Origin: Aestuariibius insulae
GTDB taxonomy: Bacteria > Pseudomonadota > Alphaproteobacteria > Rhodobacterales > Rhodobacteraceae
Assembly (NCBI RefSeq): GCF_040783535.2
Contig: NZ_JBFONW020000001.1
Span: 1,178,001-1,242,000, forward strand
DNA length: 64,000 bases
Reading direction: 5' to 3'
Position numbers and translations under genes: made by a program. Of this stretch, positions 1-8,640 are shown piece by piece. Under the pieces are notes generated by a model that worked only from the letters and a program-made list of their open reading frames with translations, did not search any database and had not been told where the DNA came from. How positions within the stretch are numbered: position 1 is the stretch's first letter; every line of letters starts with the position of its first letter.

Positions 1-681
1 GCCGTGCGGGGCGTCGTCGTGGCCGTAAACCTCCATGGCTCTTAGCTTTTTTATGCCGGGCGCGTCGGCGGGGATCACGAACATGGAGTGCTGAACGTGT
101 TTGGGGAAATGGTCGCCGCCGGTTTTGGCGAGCACGATATAGACGGCGCAGCGCGGATCGCCTGCTCCGGTGGCCCACCATTTCTCTCCGTTGAGGGTGT
201 AGTGATCACCATCGAGGATGGCGGACATGGCGATATTGGTGGCGTCCGAGCTTGCGACATCGGGTTCGGTCATCAGGTAAGCAGAGCGGATTTCTCCGCC
301 TTTCAAGCGTGTTAGCCAGCGTTCTTTATGCTCATCCGTGCCGTAGCGAGAGAAGACCTCCATGTTGCCGGTATCGGGAGCGTTGCAGTTGAAGACCTCG
401 GCGCCAAGATGGCTGCGGCCCATTCCCTCGGCGAGATAGGCGTAGTCGACCGTGCTTAGATCTCCGCCCGAAAACGTGTCCCAGAAATTCCAGAGGCCAC
501 GGGATTTCGCTTTGTTCTTAAGGGTTTCAAGGATCTCGGTCTGTCGATCGGTGAAGGTCCAGCGGTCTCCCTTCTCCACTTCGGCAAGGAACTCGTCATC
601 GAGGGGAGCAATCTCGGTTCGGACCATGTCGCGGACGGCGTCATAGGTGGTCTGAAGAGAGGGAGAGAGGCCGAGATCCAT
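1..681 (-). CDS. acyl-CoA dehydrogenase (partial, N-terminal 227 residues)
   Basis: I translated this minus-strand frame by hand: it opens with ATG at 681 (MDLGLSPSLQTTYDAV) and stays open to the left edge, so the C-terminal part lies outside the window. The residues seen match the N-terminal helical and beta domains of the acyl-CoA dehydrogenase flavoprotein family: AYLAEGMGRSHLGAEVFN, the FAD/substrate stretch AYLMTEPDVASSDATN and the NGEKWWATGAGD strand. The family removes two hydrogens from the alpha-beta bond of acyl-CoA and passes electrons to ETF. It is divergent from a phosphotransferase-family gene; that pairing mirrors the ACAD10/ACAD11 fusions, suggesting catabolism of an unusual acyl-CoA or hydroxy acid (inference). 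Confidence 0.9.
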   Translation of the reverse strand, partial: MDLGLSPSLQTTYDAVRDMVRTEIAPLDDEFLAEVEKGDRWTFTDRQTEILETLKNKAKSRGLWNFWDTFSGGDLSTVDYAYLAEGMGRSHLGAEVFNCNAPDTGNMEVFSRYGTDEHKERWLTRLKGGEIRSAYLMTEPDVASSDATNIAMSAILDGDHYTLNGEKWWATGAGDPRCAVYIVLAKTGGDHFPKHVQHSMFVIPADAPGIKKLRAMEVYGHDDAPHG

Positions 682-761
682 GTGTGACGCTCCTAGATTG
701 GACCCTGAGAGTGCCGGTGGACGGGAAGCGCTGCAATCCCCGATTCAACTGATTTTAGCCT

Positions 762-801
762 TCGGTATCGCGTCGGTATCGCGTCGGTATTTGGTCGGTG
801 C
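762..801 (+). repeat. four-unit 11-bp phased repeat (TCGGTAT box)
   Basis: TCGGTAT starts at 762, 773 and 784, and a shortened unit TCGGTG starts at 795. The spacing is exactly 11 bp, about one helical turn. The 4-bp spacers are CGCG, CGCG and TTGG. The array lies in the 243-bp space between two divergent genes. An almost identical array is at 18774-18812, including the truncated fourth unit. I infer a dispersed regulatory element or structured repeat; I do not recognise a known binding site. Confidence 0.8.
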
Positions 802-924
802 AATTGTGGCAAAACCGAAGGCGGCGGCCTGGACGTTGAGCGGGCGAGATCTGTGCAATGGCGTGCGCCGCTTAGCGGGGGAATTCTCTTGAACTTCCTC
901 AGCTGGCCGAGGCTAGATGAGATC

Positions 925-1956
925 ATGACAGATGAGAGTGCAGCGCTGGGGGCCGAGCCGTCGGTGATCGCCGATTGGCTGATGGCTCATATCCCGGATC
1001 TTTCCGGTGTGACCGGCCTGGTCAAGTTTGGATCCGGGCAATCCAATCCGACCTATCGGATCGATACCGCATCGGGACCCTATGTCCTGAGATCCAAACC
1101 GCCGGGCAAGCTGCTGAGATCGGCACATCTGGTGGAACGAGAGTATCGGGTCATGGCGGCCCTGGCGGAAACGGATGTTCCAGTGCCGAACATGTTGGCT
1201 TTGGCCGAAGACGCAACATCGCCGACGGGTCGCGCTTTCTTCGTGATGGAATACCTGGACGGGGAGATCTTTTGGGATCCGGTCCTGCCAGAGATCTCTC
1301 AGACGGATCGGCGTGCCTACTATGACGAGATGGCCCGGGTTCTGGCGGCGCTGCATTCGGTCGACCCCAAGGCGGTGGGGCTATGCGATTACGGCAAACC
1401 GGGAAATTACTTCGCGCGGCAGACCGAGCGTTGGGCGGAGCAATACCGGGCTTCGGTCGAGACGCCGTCGGAGGCGATGATGCGGATCGAGGCCTGGCTG
1501 CGCGAACGGATGCCCGAAGATGACGGGCAGGTGGCTTTGGTGCACGGGGATTACCGGCTGGACAACATGATGTTCGCGCGGGGGGAGTCCCGGGTGATCG
1601 GTTTGCTCGACTGGGAACTGTCGACGCTGGGCCATCCGCTGGCCGATCTGGCCTATCAGTGCTTTCAATGGCGGCTGCCTCATGGGGGGCAGATGCGGGG
1701 CCTCGCGGGCAAGGATCGCGCGGCGTTGGGGCTGCCGACCGAAGAGGAGTATGTCGCGGCCTATAGTGCGGCGCGCGGGATCGACGGCGTTGGGGACTGG
1801 ACGTTCTATCTGGTCTTCTCGGGGTTCCGGCTGGCGGCGATCCTGCAGGGGGTCGCGAGCCGGGCGGCGGCGGGAAATGCATCGGATCCGAAAGGGGCGA
1901 TCTACGGGCAGCTTGTGCCGCTTCTGGAGGAAATGATCGTCGGGATGCTGGATTGA
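925..1956 (+). CDS. phosphotransferase family protein (APH/choline kinase fold)
   Basis: A 343-residue protein starting at ATG 925 (MTDESAALGAEPS); an upstream in-frame ATG at 853 would add 24 residues without family similarity. It has the kinase-fold signature of the aminoglycoside phosphotransferase/ACAD10-11 N-domain family: the catalytic loop LVHGDYRLDNMMF near residue 222 and the metal motif GLLDWELSTLGHPLADLAY just after. A Gly-rich FGSGQSNPTY segment near the N-terminus matches the nucleotide loop. Members next to acyl-CoA dehydrogenases are thought to phosphorylate hydroxyacyl-CoA or related substrates. The substrate here is not evident. The gene is divergent from the acyl-CoA dehydrogenase, with the 11-bp repeat between them. 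Confidence 0.85.
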   Translation: MTDESAALGAEPSVIADWLMAHIPDLSGVTGLVKFGSGQSNPTYRIDTASGPYVLRSKPPGKLLRSAHLVEREYRVMAALAETDVPVPNMLALAEDATSPTGRAFFVMEYLDGEIFWDPVLPEISQTDRRAYYDEMARVLAALHSVDPKAVGLCDYGKPGNYFARQTERWAEQYRASVETPSEAMMRIEAWLRERMPEDDGQVALVHGDYRLDNMMFARGESRVIGLLDWELSTLGHPLADLAYQCFQWRLPHGGQMRGLAGKDRAALGLPTEEEYVAAYSAARGIDGVGDWTFYLVFSGFRLAAILQGVASRAAAGNASDPKGAIYGQLVPLLEEMIVGMLD

Positions 1957-2067
1957 GGCGATTGGTCTTGAGAGACGAGGGCAGCGCCCGGCCCGGCGGG
2001 GCGGAGTTGAACTGAGCGCGGCATGTCGGTCGGGGCTGGACGGCTGCGCGAAGCCAGACGGTGAAGA

Positions 2068-2107
2068 AGCGCCCGCCCCGTGGGGGGCGGGTCGGGCGCT
2101 GCCCGGC
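2068..2107. repeat. REP-like GC-rich hairpin, copy 1
   Basis: The outer arms AGCGCCC (2068-2074) and GGGCGCT (2094-2100) are perfectly complementary and enclose a second GC-rich stem. GCCCGGCG follows directly. The same outer arms, the same GGTC before the right arm and the same GCCCGG tail recur at 24151-24187, so this is a dispersed repeat and not just a terminator, although it sits downstream of the phosphotransferase gene and could stop transcription or shield the mRNA end. Confidence 0.7.
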
Positions 2108-2137
2108 GTGGCCGCCGGTCGGGCGTCTTGATCGAAG

Positions 2138-2353
2138 TTAGCTCAGGATCACACCCACGACGACGCAGATCAGACCGAGCATCGATAGGAAAAACGCGCC
2201 TAGATTGACCGGCACGATCTTTTGCATGCGCTGGCGAAGCTCGTCGTCGGAGAGCTCCTCGCGCCGGGCCTTCATCACCTTCAGGAGGCTCCAGACGATG
2301 CCGGCAAAGCCGATCAGCGTGATAAGGGCTCCGATCCAGACGAGCGCTTGCAT
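2138..2353 (-). CDS. small two-helix membrane protein, hypothetical
   Basis: A 71-residue protein starting at ATG 2353 (MQALVWIGALITLIG), preceded on the minus strand by an AAGGAAA ribosome site; a longer in-frame start at 2434 adds only low-complexity Arg/Pro sequence and is rejected. Two hydrophobic segments (about residues 3-22 and 50-70) flank a charged loop containing EELSDDELRQRM, so both ends probably face the same side of the inner membrane. I do not recognise the family. It ends just inside the REP-like intergenic region and is divergent from the GapR-like gene. Confidence 0.75.
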   Translation of the reverse strand: MQALVWIGALITLIGFAGIVWSLLKVMKARREELSDDELRQRMQKIVPVNLGAFFLSMLGLICVVVGVILS

Positions 2354-2478
2354 GGGATTTCCTTGGCCGTTGAATGCCTTGCGGTAGCGCGGGCGTGGCC
2401 TGCGTGCAAGCGGGCTTGCGCGGGCGGGGCCCATCGGGCTAGGACCGCGCGTGGCAATTTCCCGATCAGAGGCGAGCG

Positions 2479-2742
2479 ATGAGCGACGAGACGAGCAGTG
2501 TGACCGAGCAATACCGCGTGACGGCAGACGAATTGCGGTCCTTCATCGAGCGGTTCGAGCGGCTCGAGGCCGAGAAAAAGGACATTGCCGAGCAGCAAAA
2601 AGAGGTCATGGCGGAGGCCAAAGGGCGCGGCTACGACACGAAGGTGATGCGCAAGGTCATCGCTTTGCGCAAGCGCGACCGTGACGATATCGCCGAGGAA
2701 GAGGCGGTTCTCGAAATGTACAAGGAGGCGTTGGGGATGTGA
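2479..2742 (+). CDS. gapR: GapR-like DUF2312 (UPF0335) DNA-binding protein
   Basis: An 87-residue, highly charged helical protein (MSDETSSVTEQYRVTADEL, then ERFERLEAEKKDIAEQQKEV and RKVIALRKRDRDDIAEEE). This is the DUF2312 pattern, whose Caulobacter member GapR is a nucleoid-associated protein that binds overtwisted AT-rich DNA ahead of forks and polymerases. Length matches the family (about 80-90 residues). The stop lies 9 bp before the glycogen phosphorylase start, on the same strand, so it may be the first gene of the glycogen transcript. The symbol is assigned by family; it could be one of several paralogues. Confidence 0.85.
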   Translation: MSDETSSVTEQYRVTADELRSFIERFERLEAEKKDIAEQQKEVMAEAKGRGYDTKVMRKVIALRKRDRDDIAEEEAVLEMYKEALGM

Positions 2743-2751
2743 TCCCCGGCG

Positions 2752-5106
2752 ATGGCCGATATGCGCGATGAAGCTGTGACGGTGCCAAGCGACGCGGCCT
2801 TTCGGGCGGCGGTTCTCGAGCGGTTGAGCTCGGATCACGGCGGGCGGCGGGATCTGTGCTCGGTCCGGCGGGCGATGGCGGCGGTTCTGCGCGGGGTCGT
2901 GGTGCCGATCTGGCAGTCTGCGTTGGAGCGCGGCGCTGGGCACAAGCGGGTTGCCTATCTGTCGATGGAATTCCTGATCGGGCGGCTGGCGGGCGATACG
3001 CTTTTGTCGCTGGGATTGCGGGACGCGGCGAAGGCTGTGTGCTTGGAGCTGGGGTTGACACTGGACGATGTGCTGGAAGTGGAGCCGGATGCGGCGCTCG
3101 GCAATGGCGGTCTTGGGCGATTGGCGGCGTGTTTTCTGGACTCGATGGCCACGGTGGGATGCCCGGCGGTCGGATACGGGCTGCGCTACGAACATGGGCT
3201 CTTCCGGCAGGGGATCGAGGACGACAAGCAGACCGAAACGCCCGAGGACTGGCTGAGCCGAGGCTATCCCTGGGAGCTGCGCAGCGCGCGCAGCTACGGG
3301 ATCGGGTTTTTCGGGACGGTGACGGACGGGGTCTGGAAGCCCTCCGAGACGATCTGGGCGCAGGGTTATGATGTGCCGGTCCCGGGCTGGCAGGGCTCTT
3401 TTGCCGGAACCTTGCGGCTATGGGCGGCCGAGGCGGTGCAGAGCTTCGATCTGGGCCGGTTCAATGGCGGCGATCATGTCGGTGCCTCCGAGACGGAGGC
3501 GTCGGCGCGAGCCTTATGCCGGGTGCTCTATCCCGATGACGGAACTGAGGCGGGTCAGACGCTGCGGCTGAAGCAGGAATATTTCCTGTCGGCGGCCTCG
3601 CTCGCCGATCTGCTGGCCGATCATCGGGCGGCGGGCCTGCCAATGGAGACGTTGCCGGATCATGTAGCGATCCAGCTCAACGACACGCATCCGGCGATCG
3701 CGGGGCCCGAGCTGATGCGGGTTCTGATCGACGAGGAGGGGCTGGAGTTCGACGCGGCTTTGAAGCTGGCGCGGGGGGTGCTGAACTATACCAACCATAC
3801 GCTGCTTCCCGAGGCGCTCGAGAGTTGGCCCGAGATGCTGCTGGGCTGGCTCTTGCCGCGTCATCTGGAGATCATCCGGATGCTGGCGGGCGCGATGCCG
3901 GGGGCCGGGATCTTGGGCGGCAGCGAGGTGCGGATGGGCAACCTGGCCTTCGCGATGGCGGGCCGCGTGAATGGCGTGTCGGCTTTGCATACCGAGCTGA
4001 TGAAGGAGACGGTCTTTGCCGGGCTGCACCGGCAGCACCCCGAGCGGATTGTGAACCAAACGAACGGGGTGACGCCGCGCCGTTGGATCGCGGGATGCAA
4101 TCCGGGGCTGGCGGGCGCGGTGACGGCGGCGATCGGGGAAGGATGGCTCACGGATCTGGAGCGGCTGGGCGAGCTGGAGCCTTTGCAGCCGGGCGTCGTG
4201 GAGGCGATGGCCGAGGTGAAGCGGGCGAACAAGGTGCAGCTGGCGGCCTGGCTTGGCGCGACGCAGGGCGTGCAGGTTGATCCGGGCGCGATGTTCGACG
4301 TGCAGATCAAGCGGATCCACGAATACAAGCGCCAGCATCTGAACATTCTCGAGACGATTGCCCTGTGGCAGGAGATGCGCGATGCGCCTCAGGCGGGATG
4401 GGTGCCGCGAGTAAAGATTTTCGCGGGAAAGGCGGCGCCGGGGTATCACTTCGCCAAAGAGATCATCCATCTGATCGGCAAGGTCGCTCGGATGGTGAAC
4501 GCTGATCCCGTGACAGGCGATCTGCTCAAGGTAGTGTTCCTGCCGAATTACAATGTCAGCCTGGCCGAGCGGCTGATCCCGGCGGCGGATCTGAGCGAGC
4601 AGATTTCGACGGCGGGCAAAGAGGCGTCGGGCACGGGGAACATGAAATTCGCGATGAATGGCGCGCTGACCATCGGCACGCTGGATGGCGCGAATGTTGA
4701 AATTCGGGAGCGGGTCGGGGCGGAGAATTTCTTGCTCTTCGGGATGACCGCCGAGGAGGTCTCGTCCCGGCGCGCGATTCCGGATCATGCCGCCACGGCG
4801 ATTGAGGCGGAGCCTCGGCTGGCACGGGCGCTTGAGGCGCTGAGGGACGGGACCTTTATTCCGGACTGGCCGGATCTGTTTGCGGGGATCGCCGATAACG
4901 TGAGCGGCCCGGATCATTTCCTCGTTGCGTCCGACTTCGCCGATTACTGGCGCGCGCAGCGTGAGGCGGACCGCTGGTTTGCCGATGCAGACGGCTGGGC
5001 CGAGAAGGCGGCGCTGAATGTCGCGCGGTCTGGCTGGTTCTCGTCGGATCGGACGATCCGCGGCTATATGGCGGATATCTGGGGCATCTCGCCTGTTAGC
5101 GCCTGA
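2752..5106 (+). CDS. glgP: glycogen/alpha-glucan phosphorylase
   Basis: A 784-residue enzyme that releases glucose 1-phosphate from glycogen. Landmarks: YLSMEFLIGR near residue 67, NGGLGRLAACFLDS, IQLNDTHPAIAGPELMR, QVDPGAMFDVQIKRIHEYKRQ written here only in part as FDVQIKRIHEYKRQ, and the pyridoxal-phosphate site EASGTGNMKFAMNGALT, in which the Lys carries the cofactor. Length is close to the bacterial norm (about 800). It starts 9 bp after the GapR-like gene; the ribosome site is probably the GGAGG inside the end of that gene. It heads the glgP-B-C-A-X-pgm operon, so degradation and synthesis are co-transcribed, as is common in proteobacteria. Confidence 0.97.
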   Translation: MADMRDEAVTVPSDAAFRAAVLERLSSDHGGRRDLCSVRRAMAAVLRGVVVPIWQSALERGAGHKRVAYLSMEFLIGRLAGDTLLSLGLRDAAKAVCLELGLTLDDVLEVEPDAALGNGGLGRLAACFLDSMATVGCPAVGYGLRYEHGLFRQGIEDDKQTETPEDWLSRGYPWELRSARSYGIGFFGTVTDGVWKPSETIWAQGYDVPVPGWQGSFAGTLRLWAAEAVQSFDLGRFNGGDHVGASETEASARALCRVLYPDDGTEAGQTLRLKQEYFLSAASLADLLADHRAAGLPMETLPDHVAIQLNDTHPAIAGPELMRVLIDEEGLEFDAALKLARGVLNYTNHTLLPEALESWPEMLLGWLLPRHLEIIRMLAGAMPGAGILGGSEVRMGNLAFAMAGRVNGVSALHTELMKETVFAGLHRQHPERIVNQTNGVTPRRWIAGCNPGLAGAVTAAIGEGWLTDLERLGELEPLQPGVVEAMAEVKRANKVQLAAWLGATQGVQVDPGAMFDVQIKRIHEYKRQHLNILETIALWQEMRDAPQAGWVPRVKIFAGKAAPGYHFAKEIIHLIGKVARMVNADPVTGDLLKVVFLPNYNVSLAERLIPAADLSEQISTAGKEASGTGNMKFAMNGALTIGTLDGANVEIRERVGAENFLLFGMTAEEVSSRRAIPDHAATAIEAEPRLARALEALRDGTFIPDWPDLFAGIADNVSGPDHFLVASDFADYWRAQREADRWFADADGWAEKAALNVARSGWFSSDRTIRGYMADIWGISPVSA

Positions 5107-5163
5107 CGGAACCGAAAACGTGCCCTAAGGTTAACCCCGCAACAAGGGGGACGACCGATCAGC

Positions 5164-7362
5164 ATGCCGTCCGGAACAGAACTCACCCGCGCCGATATCC
5201 TCGATGCCGAGACCGCGCATCTGATTGCCGATGGGCTGCATCCCGATCCGTTTTCGATCCTTGGGCCGCGCGAGCGCGGCGGCGTACTGACGGTTGTGGC
5301 CTTCGATCCCGGCGCCTCGCAGCTTTGGGCGGTCGAGGAAGGGACGGATTACCCGCTTTTGCCGACAGATGTGCCGCATGTCTTCGTGGGCGAGGTTCCG
5401 GGGCGGGTCTACCGGCTGAAAGGTGCGGGCGACGGCGCCGAATGGGAGTATGACGACCCTTATCGCTATGGGCCAGTGCTGGGCGAGACGGATGAGTATC
5501 TGCTGGGCGAGGGCACGCATCGGCGGATCTGGCAGGTACTTGGCGCGCATGTGATGGAGCATGAAGGGACGCCGGGGACGCATTTCGCAGTCTGGGCGCC
5601 GAATGCCGACGGGGTCGCCGTCGTGGGCGATTTTAACTTCTGGGATGGGCGACGGCACGTGATGCGGCGGCGCGGGGGGACCGGCGTTTGGGAGATTTTC
5701 GTCCCCGGTGTGGGTGATGGCGCGGCCTACAAGTTCATGATCCGCGGCGCTGGCGGGCGGCCTGTGCCGATGAAGGCCGATCCGGTGGGGTTCGGCGCGC
5801 AGCACCCGCCCGAGACGGCGAGCGTTGTGCGCGACATTGCGGGCTATGGCTGGTCCGACGACGACTGGATGGCGGGGCGCGCGGCGCGGAACCGGCGGGA
5901 CGCGCCGATCTCGATCTACGAGGTCCATCTGGGAAGCTGGAAGCGGCGCGAGGATGGACGGCCGATTTCGTACAAGGAGGCGGCGGATGAGCTGGTGGGC
6001 TATGCTTCTGAAATGGGCTTCACCCATATCGAGCTGATGCCGATCAGCGAGTTTCCGTTCGATGGGTCCTGGGGCTATCAGCCAGTGGGGATGTATGCGC
6101 CGACGATCCGCTTTGGGCCGCCGCATGAATTTCGCGATCTGGTGGAGGCCGCGCACAAAGCGGGGCTTGGTGTGCTGGTCGACTGGGTGCCGGGGCATTT
6201 TCCGAGCGACCCGCATGGGCTGGCGCTCTTTGATGGGACGCATCTCTATGAGCACGCGGACCCCAAGGAGGGGTTTCACCAGGACTGGAACACGCTGATC
6301 TACAATTATGGGCGCAAGGAGGTGGCGAATTACCTGACCTCTAACGCCTTGTATTGGCTGGAGGAATATCACCTCGACGGGCTGCGTGTGGATGCGGTCG
6401 CCTCGATGCTCTACCGCGATTACTCGCGCAAGGATGGCGAGTGGATCCCCAACAAGGATGGCGGCCGCGAGAACTACGAGGCGATCGCGATGCTTCAGCA
6501 GATGAACACGATCACCTATGGCGAGATGCCCGGGATCATGACGGTTGCCGAGGAATCGACGGCCTATCCCGGCGTGTCGTCACCCGTAGATGCGGGCGGG
6601 CTTGGCTTTGGGTTCAAGTGGAACATGGGGTGGATGAACGACACGCTCGAATACATGCCCGAAGAGCCGATTAACCGGAAATACCATCACCACAAGATGA
6701 CCTTCGGGATCGATTACGCCTTTACAGAGAATTTCATCCTGCCGATCAGCCATGACGAGGTGGTCCATGGCAAGGGCTCGATGCTGGGCAAGATGCCGGG
6801 GAGCGATTGGGAGAAGTTCGCCAATCTGCGCGCCTATTACGGGTTCATGTGGGGCCATCCGGGTAAGAAGCTGCTGTTTATGGGCAATGAGGTCGCGCAG
6901 GGGGCGGAGTGGAACCACGATGCATCTGTCGATTGGGATGCGCTTCAGAACCCCGCGCATGAGGGGATCCGCGCCTTGGTGCGGGATCTGAATAGGGCCT
7001 ATCGCGACTGGCCCGCGCTGCATGTGAAGGATTGCGAGCCCGAGGGATTTCAGTGGATCGAGGGTGGGGATGTGGATCATTCGGTCCTATCGTTCTTGCG
7101 CTTCGGGGCGAAGGGGGATGCGCCGGTCGCGGTGATCTGCAACTTCACGCCGGTTGAGCGGACGGAATGGCGAATTGGGCTGCCTGAGGCGGGACGCTGG
7201 CGCGAGATCGTGAATACGGATGCCGATGTCTACGGAGGAGGTGGGCGCGGCAATATGGGCGGTGTGACGACGGACGATGAGGGGGCACATGGCCAGCCTT
7301 GTTCGGCCCGGTTCGTTCTGCCGCCTTTGTCGGTGATCATGCTGGTGCATGAAGGGTCATAA
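5164..7362 (+). CDS. glgB: 1,4-alpha-glucan branching enzyme
   Basis: A 732-residue GH13 enzyme that makes alpha-1,6 branches in glycogen. An N-terminal N1 region is followed by a CBM48 module with FAVWAPNADGVAVVGDFNFW, and then the catalytic barrel: nucleophile Asp in GLRVDAVASMLYRDY, acid Glu in MTVAEESTAYPGVS, and the SHDEVVHGKGSM motif. An all-beta C-terminal domain ends the protein. Length fits the long (type 1) GlgB class. The 57-bp gap to glgP is the longest in this part of the operon and carries a GGGGGA ribosome-site-like stretch, so modest independent expression is possible. Confidence 0.97.
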   Translation: MPSGTELTRADILDAETAHLIADGLHPDPFSILGPRERGGVLTVVAFDPGASQLWAVEEGTDYPLLPTDVPHVFVGEVPGRVYRLKGAGDGAEWEYDDPYRYGPVLGETDEYLLGEGTHRRIWQVLGAHVMEHEGTPGTHFAVWAPNADGVAVVGDFNFWDGRRHVMRRRGGTGVWEIFVPGVGDGAAYKFMIRGAGGRPVPMKADPVGFGAQHPPETASVVRDIAGYGWSDDDWMAGRAARNRRDAPISIYEVHLGSWKRREDGRPISYKEAADELVGYASEMGFTHIELMPISEFPFDGSWGYQPVGMYAPTIRFGPPHEFRDLVEAAHKAGLGVLVDWVPGHFPSDPHGLALFDGTHLYEHADPKEGFHQDWNTLIYNYGRKEVANYLTSNALYWLEEYHLDGLRVDAVASMLYRDYSRKDGEWIPNKDGGRENYEAIAMLQQMNTITYGEMPGIMTVAEESTAYPGVSSPVDAGGLGFGFKWNMGWMNDTLEYMPEEPINRKYHHHKMTFGIDYAFTENFILPISHDEVVHGKGSMLGKMPGSDWEKFANLRAYYGFMWGHPGKKLLFMGNEVAQGAEWNHDASVDWDALQNPAHEGIRALVRDLNRAYRDWPALHVKDCEPEGFQWIEGGDVDHSVLSFLRFGAKGDAPVAVICNFTPVERTEWRIGLPEAGRWREIVNTDADVYGGGGRGNMGGVTTDDEGAHGQPCSARFVLPPLSVIMLVHEGS

Positions 7363-7374
7363 GGGAGGATTGCG

Positions 7375-8640
7375 ATGTCGATGTCGAACCAGAGGCTGTC
7401 TAGCCGGACGATGGCCTTCGTGCTGGCGGGCGGGCGCGGCTCGCGCCTCAAGGAGCTGACGGATACGCGGGCGAAACCGGCGGTCTATTTCGGGGGCAAG
7501 ACGCGGATCGTGGATTTCGCGTTGTCCAATGCCCTCAATTCCGGGATCCGCAAGATGGCGGTGGCCACGCAGTACAAGGCACATTCGTTGATCCGGCATT
7601 GCCAGCGGGGCTGGTCCTTCTTTCGCGCCGAGCGGAACGAATACCTTGATATCCTGCCCGCCTCGCAGCGGGTGAGCGAGGAGAAATGGTATGTCGGCAC
7701 GGCCGATGCGGTGACGCAGAACATCGATATCGTGGATAGCTATGACGTGGATTACCTGCTCGTTCTGGCAGGAGATCACATCTACAAGATGGATTACGAG
7801 CTGATGCTGCGTCAGCATGTGGACAGCGAGGCGGATGTGACTGTCGGGTGTCTGACAGTGCCGCGGATGGAGGCGACGGCTTTTGGTGTGATGCATGTGG
7901 ACGAAACCGACCGGATCACGTCGTTCCTGGAAAAGCCCGCCGATCCCCCCTCGATCCCTGGCGATCCCGATCATGCGCTGGCCTCGATGGGGATCTACGT
8001 CTTCAAGTGGTCGTTTCTGCGCGAGCTGTTGCAGCGCGATGCCGACGATGCCGAGAGCAAGCATGATTTCGGCGGCGATATCATTCCCTATATCGTGGGG
8101 AACGGGAAGGCGGTGGCGCACCGCTTCGATGACAGCTGCGTGCGCCATAGCGACGAGGCGCCGTCCTACTGGCGGGATGTCGGGACGGTGGATGCCTATT
8201 GGAAGGCGAATATCGATCTGACGACCTTCGATCCGGATCTGAACCTCTGGGACAAGAACTGGCCGATCTGGACCTATTCGGAGAGCGTGCCGCCCGCCAA
8301 GTTCATTCATGACGAGGACGATCGGCGCGGGACGGCGGTCTCTTCGCTCGTCGCGGGAGGCTGCATCATTTCGGGGACCGAGATCCGGGAGTCGCTGCTT
8401 TTCACGCAGGTGCATACGAACTCCTTCGCGTCGCTGACGCGGGCGGTGGTGATGCCTTATGTCAACGTGGGGCGGCATGCTCAGCTCAGCGATGTGGTGA
8501 TCGACCGGGGGGTGCAGATCCCTGAAGGGCTGGTCGTGGGTGAGGATCCGGAGGAGGACGCCAAGTGGTTCCGCGTCTCCGAAGGGGGCGTTACGCTGAT
8601 TACCCAGCCGATGCTGGATGCGAGGGCCGCGGCGCAGTGA
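7375..8640 (+). CDS. glgC: glucose-1-phosphate adenylyltransferase
   Basis: A 421-residue ADP-glucose pyrophosphorylase that makes the glucosyl donor for glycogen synthesis and is normally the allosterically controlled step. The N-terminal nucleotidyltransferase loop reads AGGRGSRLKELTDTRAKPA, followed by GTADAVTQN and ILAGDHIYKMDYE-type (LVLAGDHIYKMDYE) motifs; the C-terminal part is a left-handed beta-helix. A GGGAGG ribosome site precedes ATG 7375, 12 bp after glgB. The stop codon overlaps the GTG start of glgA. Confidence 0.97.
   Translation: MSMSNQRLSSRTMAFVLAGGRGSRLKELTDTRAKPAVYFGGKTRIVDFALSNALNSGIRKMAVATQYKAHSLIRHCQRGWSFFRAERNEYLDILPASQRVSEEKWYVGTADAVTQNIDIVDSYDVDYLLVLAGDHIYKMDYELMLRQHVDSEADVTVGCLTVPRMEATAFGVMHVDETDRITSFLEKPADPPSIPGDPDHALASMGIYVFKWSFLRELLQRDADDAESKHDFGGDIIPYIVGNGKAVAHRFDDSCVRHSDEAPSYWRDVGTVDAYWKANIDLTTFDPDLNLWDKNWPIWTYSESVPPAKFIHDEDDRRGTAVSSLVAGGCIISGTEIRESLLFTQVHTNSFASLTRAVVMPYVNVGRHAQLSDVVIDRGVQIPEGLVVGEDPEEDAKWFRVSEGGVTLITQPMLDARAAAQ

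Noticed and set aside
3514..4917. 467-codon open frame antisense to glgP
   Set aside because: GC-rich third positions of glgP create it; composition is Arg/His/Pro-rich with no family signature or ribosome site.
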